Below, in pieces: positions 42,563-50,218 of a stretch of DNA of 64,000 nucleotides (position 1 is the stretch's first letter; the number at the start of each line of letters is the position of its first letter). The notes beneath the pieces were generated by a model, which did not search any database, was not told where the DNA came from, and was given only the letters and a program-made list of their open reading frames with translations. The translations under genes and the position numbers were made by a program. Source of the DNA: Chryseobacterium phosphatilyticum (GTDB taxonomy: Bacteria > Bacteroidota > Bacteroidia > Flavobacteriales > Weeksellaceae); NCBI RefSeq assembly GCF_002899825.2, contig NZ_PPED02000007.1:62001-126000 (forward strand), in the 5' to 3' direction.

Positions 42563-43714
42563 TTATTCCAACCATGAAGTTTTATAAGAAGGATCTTCTA
42601 CTTTTAAAGCTTCTTCGGTAATTTTTAATGGACGGAAAGGGTCAACCATAACGGCATATTCTTCCGTGAATTTTTTTCCGATACTTCTTTCCATCGCACC
42701 TGGGTGAGGTCCGTGAACAATTCCTCCGGGATGAAGCGTAAAGTCCATAAGATCGATGTGATTACGGCTCATGAAATCTCCTTCCGTATAGAACAGTACC
42801 TCATCAGAATCGATATTGGAGTGATTGTAAGGTGCTGGAATAGCCTGCGGATGATAATCATACATTCTTGCACAGAAAGAGCAGACTACGAAATTATGTC
42901 CTTCAAAATTCTGGTGAACCGGTGGCGGTTGGTGAATTCTTCCGGTAATAGGTTCAAAGTTTTTAATATTGAATTTATAAGGATAAAAATACCCGTCCCA
43001 TCCTACAACATCAAATGGGTGGGTTGCATAGATAAAATCTGTGATCTGGTTTTCTTTTTTTACTTTAATTAAAAACTCTCCTTTTTCGTCAATAGGTTCT
43101 TTGAAAGCAGGAGCAATCATATCTCTTTCACAGAACGGAGAATGCTCTAAAAGCTGTCCGAATTCATTTCTGTATCTTTTGGGTGTATAGATGGGAGAGT
43201 GGCTTTCCAACACAAAAAATACCGTATCATCAGACTTCAGTTCTACCTGATAGATGGTACCTCTGGGAATGATAAGATAATCTCCGGTAACGAACTCAAG
43301 ATCTCCTACAAATGTTTTTAAAATTCCTGTTCCCTGATGAACATATAAAAGTTCGTCACATTCCGCATTTTTGTAGAAATAATCCATTGATTTTCTTGGT
43401 TTTGCCAATCCCATTTTCAGGTCGTTGTTCATCAAAAGGATTTTTCGGCTGTCCATAAAATCGTCTTCAGGAGTCACGTTCATTCCCTTAAACATTCTCG
43501 GAGTAATGTTTTTTTCTACTGCAATTTTTGGGGTTACATCCTTGGGCTCACCGATCGATTTGATCTGTGTAGGACGGTGAATATGGTATAACAGAGAAGA
43601 AATACCATGAAAGCCTTCTGTTCCAAAAAGCTGCTCATAGTAAAATTTATCCTCAGGAGACTTAAAAATTGTATGTCTTTTTGGTGGGATATTTCCCGCT
43701 AGATGATATCTCAT
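42563..43714 (-). CDS. hmgA: Homogentisate 1,2-dioxygenase
   Basis: A 383-residue cupin-fold Fe(II) dioxygenase that opens homogentisate to maleylacetoacetate. It is shorter than the human type (about 445) and fits the compact bacterial form. Ligands appear as His288 (YNHSN), Glu295 (DSDEV) and His324 (GIVHGPHPGA). The N-terminal part has LLYHIHRPTQIK. A -7 box TAAATTTG at 43744-43737 (minus strand) supports the start. It heads the minus-strand region that also holds hpd and fahA. Confidence 0.95.
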   Translation of the reverse strand: MRYHLAGNIPPKRHTIFKSPEDKFYYEQLFGTEGFHGISSLLYHIHRPTQIKSIGEPKDVTPKIAVEKNITPRMFKGMNVTPEDDFMDSRKILLMNNDLKMGLAKPRKSMDYFYKNAECDELLYVHQGTGILKTFVGDLEFVTGDYLIIPRGTIYQVELKSDDTVFFVLESHSPIYTPKRYRNEFGQLLEHSPFCERDMIAPAFKEPIDEKGEFLIKVKKENQITDFIYATHPFDVVGWDGYFYPYKFNIKNFEPITGRIHQPPPVHQNFEGHNFVVCSFCARMYDYHPQAIPAPYNHSNIDSDEVLFYTEGDFMSRNHIDLMDFTLHPGGIVHGPHPGAMERSIGKKFTEEYAVMVDPFRPLKITEEALKVEDPSYKTSWLE

Positions 43715-43786
43715 TTTACTTTCATATGGAGTTTCTCAAATTTAATCATTTTTCATGAATTCATTATATCAATATTTTTTTAAGTG

Positions 43787-43817
43787 TTTTGTGTTTCGAA
43801 AATAATTGTTAGCTTTG
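43787..43817 (+). promoter_or_regulatory. Promoter of the TonB receptor-thioredoxin operon
   Basis: TTTTG (43787-43791), 18 bases after TTG, and TAGCTTTG (43810-43817) match the flavobacterial consensus. Transcription would start near 43823, and the -7 box overlaps an inverted repeat. Confidence 0.7.
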
Positions 43818-43827
43818 TCTAACAATT
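43804..43827 (+). promoter_or_regulatory. Inverted repeat centred on the -7 box, probable operator
   Basis: AATTGTTAG (43804-43812), a 6-base spacer and CTAACAATT (43819-43827) are perfect 9-bp complements. They cover the -7 element, so a bound repressor would block transcription. The GTTAG...CTAAC core resembles metal-responsive DtxR-family operators, which is inference. Confidence 0.6.
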
Positions 43828-43835
43828 ATTATTTC

Positions 43836-45905
43836 ATGAAACGAATATTATTTTCTATTACTTTTTTATCATCATATTGTTTTGCTCAGGAAACGGACAG
43901 CTTAAGTATAAAGCAGAATAAAAATATAGATTCTGCAAAAGTTACCAAAAGAGAAATCAAAACGAGTACCATAGAAGATGTGGTGGTTACCGGAACTATA
44001 AAACCCATGAGCAGATCTAAAAGTCCTGTAGCGGTGGAAATCTACAGTCAGAAGTTTTTTCAGAAAAATCCCACTCCGAGTATTTTTGAAGCCATAGCAA
44101 TGGTAAATGGTGTAAAGCCACAGCTGAATTGTTCGGTTTGTAATACGGGAGATATTCATATCAATGGGTTAGAAGGGCCTTATACGATGATTTTGATTGA
44201 TGGAATGCCTATTGTCAGCTCCCTTTCTACGGTATACGGATTAAGCGGAATACCCAATAGTCTTGTAGACAGGATAGAGGTAGTAAAGGGACCTGCATCT
44301 TCTATTTATGGTTCCGAGGCGATGGGTGGAGTGATTAATATTATTACCAAAAATGCGTTGACGGCTCCTAAACTCAGTGTAGACTTGATGACAAGCACAT
44401 GGGCTGAAAATAATCTTGATCTTTCTACCAAGTTTAATATTGGAAAGAAAGCAGCATCATTATTAAGTTTAAATTATTTCAGTTTTCAGGAAAGGATAGA
44501 TCAGAATAAAGATAATTTTACTGATACGACTTTACAAAGCAGGATTTCTGTTTTCAATAAATGGAATTTTCAACGAAAAGATAACAGACAGGCAAGTTTT
44601 GCAATGCGATATTTGTATGAAGATCGTTTTGGGGGAGAAATGCAATGGAACAAATCTTTCCGTGGAAGTAATGAAGTCTATGGAGAAAGCATCTATACCA
44701 ATCGTGCGGAAGTTTTCGGATTGTACGAATGGCCTATGAAGGAGCATATAGTAACCCAGTTTTCTTATAATTACCACGATCAGAATTCATTTTATGGATC
44801 TAACCCTTTCAATGCCACTCAAAAGGTAGCTTTTGTACAGACCTATTGGGACAGGAGTTTCGGGAAACACGATATCACGGCCGGGCTTACTTTTAAAAGA
44901 ACTTTTTACGATGATAATACACCGGGAACTCTGGCATCGGATGGGGTGACCAATGCGCCGATGAAGTCTCCGATCTGGGGGGCTTTTATTCAGGATCAGT
45001 GGGAAATTAATGATAAAAATACTTTGCTATTGGGGTATCGTTATGATTATGATAAAGTACATCATTCAGTACATTCTCCGAGATTTGCATGGAAGTTTTC
45101 CCCAAACCCTTACCATACTTTACGTTTCAATTTTGGAACAGGATTTAGAGTAGTGAATCTTTTCACGGAAGATCATGCGGCGTTGACGGGTTCCCGTGAA
45201 GTGGTCGTAAAGTCTGATCTTAAGCCTGAAAGATCAGTAAACGGAAACCTGAATTACATCTGGAAAATCCCTGTTGGCACCCGTATGGTGAACCTTGATG
45301 CCTCAGCATTTTATACCTATTTCAGTAATAAAATTGTGGGTGATTTTGATTCTGATCCAAACAAGATTATTTATGATAACCTGCATGGATATGGAATTTC
45401 AAGAGGTGCTTCGCTGAATGTGGATTTTACGTTTCAGTTTCCTCTGAGTGTTAATCTGGGAGTGACCTATCTGGATGTTTACCAGAAATTTGATAATGAA
45501 AATCAAAAAACACAACAATTGCATGCCCCAAAATGGAGCGGAACTTATAATCTGACGTATAAATTTCCAAACAACCTGACGGTAGACTTTACCGGACAGT
45601 TTTACGGACCAATGCGACTTCCGGTTTTAGTGAATGACTACCGTCCTGAATATTCGCCATTTTATTCTTTGGCTAATATTCAGGTGTCTAAGAGTTTCAA
45701 ATCTGGCTTTGAGGTGTATTGCGGGATCAAAAACCTGTTCAACTTTACTCCTAAAGATCCTTTGATGAGACCATTTGATCCGTTTGATAAATATGTTGAT
45801 GATCCTGTCAATAACCCGAATCACTATACTTTCGATACAGCATACGGATATGCACCTATGCAACGTATCAGAGGATTCTTCGGAGTAAAATATACTTTGA
45901 AATGA
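43836..45905 (+). CDS. TonB-dependent receptor with CxxC plug motif
   Basis: A 689-residue outer-membrane receptor. The signal peptide is MKRILFSITFLSSYCFAQ. The plug has IEDVVVTGT, then NCSVCNTGDIHINGLEGPYT with a CxxC, and RIEVVKGPASSIYGSEAMGG. The barrel ends near FFGVKYTLK. The plug pattern resembles HmuR-like and metal/haem receptors, so a metal or haem ligand is plausible. An in-frame TTG at 43806 lies within the promoter and cannot be the start. The thioredoxin-like gene overlaps the stop by 4 bases. Confidence 0.9.
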   Translation: MKRILFSITFLSSYCFAQETDSLSIKQNKNIDSAKVTKREIKTSTIEDVVVTGTIKPMSRSKSPVAVEIYSQKFFQKNPTPSIFEAIAMVNGVKPQLNCSVCNTGDIHINGLEGPYTMILIDGMPIVSSLSTVYGLSGIPNSLVDRIEVVKGPASSIYGSEAMGGVINIITKNALTAPKLSVDLMTSTWAENNLDLSTKFNIGKKAASLLSLNYFSFQERIDQNKDNFTDTTLQSRISVFNKWNFQRKDNRQASFAMRYLYEDRFGGEMQWNKSFRGSNEVYGESIYTNRAEVFGLYEWPMKEHIVTQFSYNYHDQNSFYGSNPFNATQKVAFVQTYWDRSFGKHDITAGLTFKRTFYDDNTPGTLASDGVTNAPMKSPIWGAFIQDQWEINDKNTLLLGYRYDYDKVHHSVHSPRFAWKFSPNPYHTLRFNFGTGFRVVNLFTEDHAALTGSREVVVKSDLKPERSVNGNLNYIWKIPVGTRMVNLDASAFYTYFSNKIVGDFDSDPNKIIYDNLHGYGISRGASLNVDFTFQFPLSVNLGVTYLDVYQKFDNENQKTQQLHAPKWSGTYNLTYKFPNNLTVDFTGQFYGPMRLPVLVNDYRPEYSPFYSLANIQVSKSFKSGFEVYCGIKNLFNFTPKDPLMRPFDPFDKYVDDPVNNPNHYTFDTAYGYAPMQRIRGFFGVKYTLK

Positions 45906-46363
45906 GAACTTTTATTTTATTTTTAATGTTAGTGCCCTGTTTTTATCTGTCTCAGATGAAGACAGGCACTTTTTCTGATCTGGAGGTTTTGCAAAGAGAA
46001 AATTCAAAGCCTGTTATTATTCATCTTTATACGGACTGGTGTGCCATCTGTAAGATTGAATCCTTTCGTCTGAATAAAGATAAAGAATTGGTCAAAATGA
46101 TCAACGACGATTTTTATTTTGTCAATTTTGAGGCAGAAAAGACAAAAGAGAAAATCCACTTTCAGAATCAGGAATTTGAATATTTACAGAATGGGAATTC
46201 CGGAATTCATGAATTGGCGCTGGCTTTGTCGAAGAATAAAAATCAGCCTGTTTATCCTTTATGGGTGTTCCTGGATAAGCATCAGAATCTGGTATACTAT
46301 CAGGAGGGGCAGATTACCCCTGAAAGAATGAAGCAGAAGCTGTTGGAAATTTCTGCTTTGTAA
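45902..46363 (+). CDS. Thioredoxin-like exported protein
   Basis: A 153-residue thioredoxin-fold protein with a signal peptide (residues 1-17) and the redox motif CAIC in YTDWCAICKIESF. Later a cis-proline-like VYPLWVFLD is visible. It probably reduces or oxidises thiols in the periplasm. It overlaps the TonB receptor stop by 4 bases (ATGA), so the products are co-made; it may keep the receptor's CxxC or a metal-binding partner reduced. Confidence 0.88.
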   Translation: MRTFILFLMLVPCFYLSQMKTGTFSDLEVLQRENSKPVIIHLYTDWCAICKIESFRLNKDKELVKMINDDFYFVNFEAEKTKEKIHFQNQEFEYLQNGNSGIHELALALSKNKNQPVYPLWVFLDKHQNLVYYQEGQITPERMKQKLLEISAL

Positions 46364-46415
46364 GGTGTTTGTTGAGCAAAGGCAAAAGGGCATAATTTTT
46401 TTCTCTTTTTAGGTT

Positions 46416-46466
46416 TTGGCTAAAGCCAATGAATTTGCTTATTGAAAAAGCGGACTAAAGTCCGCT
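46416..46466. repeat. Twin CTAAAG palindromes (dispersed repeat type)
   Basis: TTGGCTAAAGCCAA (46416-46429) and AGCGGACTAAAGTCCGCT (46449-46466) are two palindromes sharing the CTAAAG centre. Such paired palindromes recur between genes in Chryseobacterium as far as I recall. Here they lie between the thioredoxin gene and the cupin gene and may also terminate transcription. Confidence 0.6.
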
Positions 46467-46487
46467 CCTATTGAATTTTTATTATAA

Positions 46488-46964
46488 TTAATCTTTAATT
46501 TCTGCATCTATGAGAACTGCCAGCTGAATGCAAGGCTGATCAGAACGGTTACTCCATGCGTGATTCGTTCCTCTTTGAATAACGATGTCTCCCGGTTTCA
46601 GAAGCGTTTCGCCTTCTTCCATAATGAGGTAAAGCTCACCGGAAAGGATAATGATGTAATCCAGTGTTGAGGTCTGATGCATCATCGGATGAGGTTCATT
46701 TTTTTTCCATTCTATTTCTAAATCTTTATCGGGCGGAACTACTACATATCGAAAATAAGTGCCATTTTCAGGTGTCTGAGGAAATCCGGTGTTGGGAATT
46801 CTGGTCTCAAATTCCAGGCTGGCCGGCATTGTCTGAGTGTTCCATACATCTGAAATGATGAGTCCGGGAAAATGTTCCACTGCGTTTTCTACCTGTTGGT
46901 CTTCTATAATGGTGGATTTTCCGTTTTTAAATCCTGTTACGATTCGTCTTGGTATTTTGTTCAT
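46488..46964 (-). CDS. Cupin domain protein
   Basis: A 158-residue protein whose C-terminal 80 residues form a cupin barrel (DYIILSGELYLIMEEGETLL, then KPGDIVIQRGTNHAWSNRSD). The expected metal residues (His in HQTSTLDY, Glu, and His in NHAWSN) are partly visible. The function is probably a small-molecule dioxygenase, isomerase or binding protein. It lies 3 bases downstream of the MDR oxidoreductase gene. Confidence 0.85.
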   Translation of the reverse strand: MNKIPRRIVTGFKNGKSTIIEDQQVENAVEHFPGLIISDVWNTQTMPASLEFETRIPNTGFPQTPENGTYFRYVVVPPDKDLEIEWKKNEPHPMMHQTSTLDYIIILSGELYLIMEEGETLLKPGDIVIQRGTNHAWSNRSDQPCIQLAVLIDAEIKD

Positions 46965-46967
46965 TGC

Positions 46968-47957
46968 TTAATGTTTCATGATCAATTTATGACCTTGAGT
47001 CTGATTATTTTTTAACATAGAATGAGCTTGCAGAACGGTATCTAAAGAAAGGTTTCCGATTACTTTATGCTGAGGAGGAAGAATAATGCCGTTTTCAATA
47101 AGTCTTTTTATTTCAAGTAAGCTGTTTTTATAATACTCATACTTTTTAGCCATTCCATAAGTATAATTGGAGATATTCATAATTAGTGTTCCTTTGTTGA
47201 AAAGGATTTCATGAGCTTCCTTAGTCACTAAAGCAGTGACATCCACATATGTTCCATTAATGTTTAAAACTTCCGCTGTTACTTCAGACATGTAGTTTCC
47301 TACCAGATCAATTCCAAATTCAAAAGATTGATTATTATTGGCTTTTAAAATATTCTCAATAAGATTTTTTTCTCTGTAATTGATGATTTGATAATCTTTT
47401 AATCCCATATTGAGAAGAATCTGTCTGTTTTCTTCACTGCCAACAGTTGCTGTGATCTGTCTGATATTATGAGCCAGTAAGAGTTTAAGCAGAAAAGAAC
47501 CAACCCCTCCGGTAGCACCCGTTATAAGGATGGTGTTTTCTGGTTTTAGTTTCAAACGGGTAAAGATTTGTAAAGAAGTAAGTCCAACTGAAGGTATGGA
47601 GGCCGCCTGTTCAAACGAAATATTTTTTGGTTTAAAAGAAACAATACTTTCAGGCACAGAAATATATTCAGCATAAGTGCCGTTACTTCCCATGGAACCG
47701 CTGCCGCAATATACCTCATCACCAATATTGAACTGTGTAACTTCGGAACCTTTGCCAACAATGATTCCTGATAGTTCTCTCCCTAATATGGGGGAACTGA
47801 TTAGCTTTCTTTCCAGTTCATTTTCCAGCATCTGATAATCTATAGGATTGAAACCACTTGCTTTGATCTGGATTAAAACTTCATTGTTTTTGGGTTTGGG
47901 TTGTTCTGTAAATCGATCTTCCAGTGTTCCGTTTTTATTTAAAATAACTGCTTTCAT
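46968..47957 (-). CDS. MDR-family NAD(P)-dependent oxidoreductase
   Basis: A 329-residue zinc-independent quinone-oxidoreductase-like enzyme. The N-terminal GroES-like half has IKASGFNPIDYQ and GRELSGIIVGKGSEVTQFN. The nucleotide-binding motif is ITGATGGVGSFL. The frame is open to 47984 with MISKYKYLS added; 47957 (MKAVILNKNG) is the standard start and follows a 16-bp palindrome. It is cotranscribed with the cupin gene and divergent from the HxlR regulator. Confidence 0.88.
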   Translation of the reverse strand: MKAVILNKNGTLEDRFTEQPKPKNNEVLIQIKASGFNPIDYQMLENELERKLISSPILGRELSGIIVGKGSEVTQFNIGDEVYCGSGSMGSNGTYAEYISVPESIVSFKPKNISFEQAASIPSVGLTSLQIFTRLKLKPENTILITGATGGVGSFLLKLLLAHNIRQITATVGSEENRQILLNMGLKDYQIINYREKNLIENILKANNNQSFEFGIDLVGNYMSEVTAEVLNINGTYVDVTALVTKEAHEILFNKGTLIMNISNYTYGMAKKYEYYKNSLLEIKRLIENGIILPPQHKVIGNLSLDTVLQAHSMLKNNQTQGHKLIMKH

Positions 47958-47976
47958 ACTTAGATATTTGTATTTG

Positions 47977-47992
47977 GAAATCATATGATTTC
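47977..47992. promoter_or_regulatory. 16-bp palindrome upstream of the MDR gene
   Basis: GAAATCATATGATTTC is a perfect palindrome, 20 bases before the start at 47957, downstream of a minus-strand TACATTTG (48019-48012). It is a candidate operator for the divergent region. Confidence 0.5.
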
Positions 47993-48033
47993 ATTTGTTT
48001 AATCTGATACACAAATGTAAATACGGAATAGTT

Positions 48034-48071
48034 TATATTTGCTACTAGTTAACTAATGGTAACTAGTTACC
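48034..48071 (+). promoter_or_regulatory. HxlR promoter and operator-like repeats
   Basis: TATATTTG (48034-48041) is a plus-strand -7 box. ACTAGTTAAC (48044-48053) and ACTAGTTACC (48062-48071) are direct repeats 18 bases apart. GTAACTAGTTAC (48059-48070) is a perfect 12-bp palindrome. They overlap the expected transcript start of the HxlR gene and fit autoregulation. Confidence 0.55.
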
Positions 48072-48085
48072 TTCATGAAACTATT

Positions 48086-48475
48086 ATGGCAAAAATCATT
48101 GAAAACGGCATCGAAAGAGAAGCAAGTTGTACAGAAGAGCTATTCGCAATGCGAGACAGTCTGGATGTCCTGGGCGGGAAATGGAAACTGATGATTTTGC
48201 GGTACCTGACGAACAGACCGGACCAGATGATTCATTTTAAAAAGCTGGAACGTGGTATTGAAGGAATCTCTGCAAAAATGCTGAGCAAAGAATTAAAAGA
48301 GCTGGAAATCAATCTTCTGATTACAAGAACTATTCAGGATACAAAACCCATTACCGTAACCTATGCGGTCACCGAATACGGAAAATCAGTTTTTCCGGTA
48401 ACTGAAACATTGGTCAACTGGGGGATACTTCATCGGGAAAAGATCAAAGAATCGATGAATTCTTCAGATCTATAG
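48086..48475 (+). CDS. HxlR-family transcription regulator
   Basis: A 129-residue winged-helix regulator: TEELFAMRDSLDVLGGKWKL, FKKLERGIEGISAKMLSKEL and VTEYGKS are typical. Cys15 in REASCTEEL is the sort of Cys used for redox or aldehyde sensing in HxlR relatives. It is divergent from the MDR oxidoreductase-cupin pair, which it probably controls. An ATG at 48056 would add ten residues, but it falls within the operator-like repeats; 48086 is preferred. Confidence 0.88.
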   Translation: MAKIIENGIEREASCTEELFAMRDSLDVLGGKWKLMILRYLTNRPDQMIHFKKLERGIEGISAKMLSKELKELEINLLITRTIQDTKPITVTYAVTEYGKSVFPVTETLVNWGILHREKIKESMNSSDL

Positions 48476-48479
48476 ATGA

Positions 48480-48513
48480 AAAATCCTCATACCCGTGTAG
48501 AGTTGAGGATTTT
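48480..48513. terminator. Convergent terminator between HxlR and betaine-transport genes
   Basis: A 10-bp stem, AAAATCCTCA with TGAGGATTTT, lies between the stops of two convergent genes. Confidence 0.65.
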
Positions 48514-48533
48514 AAATAATACCAAATTGTTTA

Positions 48534-49388
48534 TTAATTTTTATCTAACCATGATTGTATCAGTTCAGAGTGCTCTTCCACCCATTCTTTGGCAGTAGTT
48601 TCTTTATTTTTACTCTGTTCCATTTTCATTAAAAGATCAGACATATTTTTATCATCAAAATGAAGTTTGGAAAAGAATTTAGCCAGTTCCGGATGATCTT
48701 TTCCAAAGCTTTTTCTGGAATAGGTTTTAATTTGTTCTGCTTCACCAAATATCTTTTTGGGATCTTCAAGGAACTTAAGTTTCATTTTGCCAAACATCCA
48801 GTGAGGCTGCCATCCGGTTACGACAATCCATTCTTTACGTTGTATGGCATTCTGCAATTCGGTGATCATGGCAATGGTAGAGGAGTTGATTTGTTTATAG
48901 TTCAGTTTATAATCAATAATGGCTTTATCTGTTCCGGTTGTTAATCCTGCTCCTTTTTCAATTCCAATGATTCTGTGACTGAATTGCTCCTGATGTTGAT
49001 TCAGTTCTTCTATAGACTGAACAGGGACGTATTCCGGAACGACCAATCCTATACGGCCGTTGTCGTAGTTGGTTCCAAGATGGGTTAATCCCGGAAACTT
49101 AGCTAGTTTTTTAGCATGGGTGTAAGGGAGCCATACTCCCATGAAAAGGTCTGTATCTTCATTATTCATGGATGCCAGAATCATATCTGTAGATGCTTTC
49201 TGGATAATCACATGATACCCTTGTTGGTCCAAAATGGCTTTAGCAACGTGTGTCATGGCCACATCTTCAGCCCAGCCATCGACCATCCCTATGGTGATAT
49301 ATTTGGAGTTTTTTATATTTCCACATGAATTTAATATAGTAATTACCAACATTAAAACGGGAAAAAATAGATATTTTAATTGTTTCAT
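48534..49388 (-). CDS. Glycine-betaine/choline ABC transporter binding protein
   Basis: A 284-residue substrate-binding lipoprotein (lipidated Cys22 in LNSCGN). It has ITIGMVDGWAEDVAMTHVAKAIL, GVWLPYTHAK and TGWQPHWMFGKMKLKFLEDP, with the aromatic cage residues (Trp and Tyr) expected for quaternary ammonium ligands. It captures betaine-like osmolytes and passes them to the permease encoded upstream. The gene follows the permease after one base. Confidence 0.92.
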   Translation of the reverse strand: MKQLKYLFFPVLMLVITILNSCGNIKNSKYITIGMVDGWAEDVAMTHVAKAILDQQGYHVIIQKASTDMILASMNNEDTDLFMGVWLPYTHAKKLAKFPGLTHLGTNYDNGRIGLVVPEYVPVQSIEELNQHQEQFSHRIIGIEKGAGLTTGTDKAIIDYKLNYKQINSSTIAMITELQNAIQRKEWIVVTGWQPHWMFGKMKLKFLEDPKKIFGEAEQIKTYSRKSFGKDHPELAKFFSKLHFDDKNMSDLLMKMEQSKNKETTAKEWVEEHSELIQSWLDKN

Positions 49389-49389
49389 C

Positions 49390-50217
49390 TTATTGTTTTT
49401 TCTTTACGAATCCTTGAGTAATCCGGTCGAGGATAATGGCTAAAATCACAACGGATAATCCACTTTCAAATCCTAATCCGATATCCAGATTATTAATTCC
49501 TTCCAGAACTTTTTCACCTAAACCACCTGCAGCAATCATTCCGGCAATAACAACCATAGATAAGGATAATAGTATGGTTTGATTAATTCCTGTTAAGATC
49601 GTTTTCATAGCTAAAGGAAGTTCTACTTTAAACAGAATCTGGCGATTGGTTGCTCCAAAAGCTCTGGCTGCTTCTACGATATCTTTCGGAACGGCTTCAA
49701 TTCCCAATGTCGTTAATCGTACAGCAGGTGGCATGGCAAAAATAATCGTTGCAAAAGCACCGGGCACTTTACCAATACTGAAAAACAATACTGCAGGAAT
49801 CAGGTAGACAAATGCGGGCATTGTCTGCATCAAATCTAGTAAAGGACGAATGATTTTATCAGCTATTTTACTTTTGGCAGCGAAAATTCCTAGAGGGATA
49901 GATATGACAAGGGCAGTAATCGTGGCTACAAAAATAAGAGCCAGAGTTTCCATCGTCTCTTTCCATAATCCCATTAAAAATATTAAACTCAGCCCGGCTG
50001 CAGTCACAATAGCGATACCTTTTCCGGCTTTCCATAATGCCAGTAAAGTAAAAAAGAGAATAATAACATAAAAAGGTGTGTTTACCAAAACCCATTCAAT
50101 CCCCATAATAGAAGAGTTTCCTACGTGTTTTATGACATCAAATACAGGTTTTCCATTTTCTGTGAGCCAATTGATTGCAGTTTCTACATATTGACCTATA
50201 TCTATAGTTTTATTCAT
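49390..50217 (-). CDS. proW: Glycine-betaine ABC transporter permease
   Basis: A 275-residue inner-membrane permease of the ProW/OpuAB type with several membrane helices. The EAA-loop region is GIEAVPKDIVEAARAFGATN, and the signature TIIFAMPPAVRLT is present. It moves betaine or proline-betaine with ATP from the proV-like subunit. The gene is 1 base behind the ATPase gene. Confidence 0.95.
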   Translation of the reverse strand: MNKTIDIGQYVETAINWLTENGKPVFDVIKHVGNSSIMGIEWVLVNTPFYVIILFFTLLALWKAGKGIAIVTAAGLSLIFLMGLWKETMETLALIFVATITALVISIPLGIFAAKSKIADKIIRPLLDLMQTMPAFVYLIPAVLFFSIGKVPGAFATIIFAMPPAVRLTTLGIEAVPKDIVEAARAFGATNRQILFKVELPLAMKTILTGINQTILLSLSMVVIAGMIAAGGLGEKVLEGINNLDIGLGFESGLSVVILAIILDRITQGFVKKKQ

Positions 50218-50218
50218 C

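Noticed and set aside
43806..43835. TTG start for the second TonB receptor
   Set aside because: This codon lies inside the -7 promoter box. The ATG at 43836 gives a normal signal peptide.
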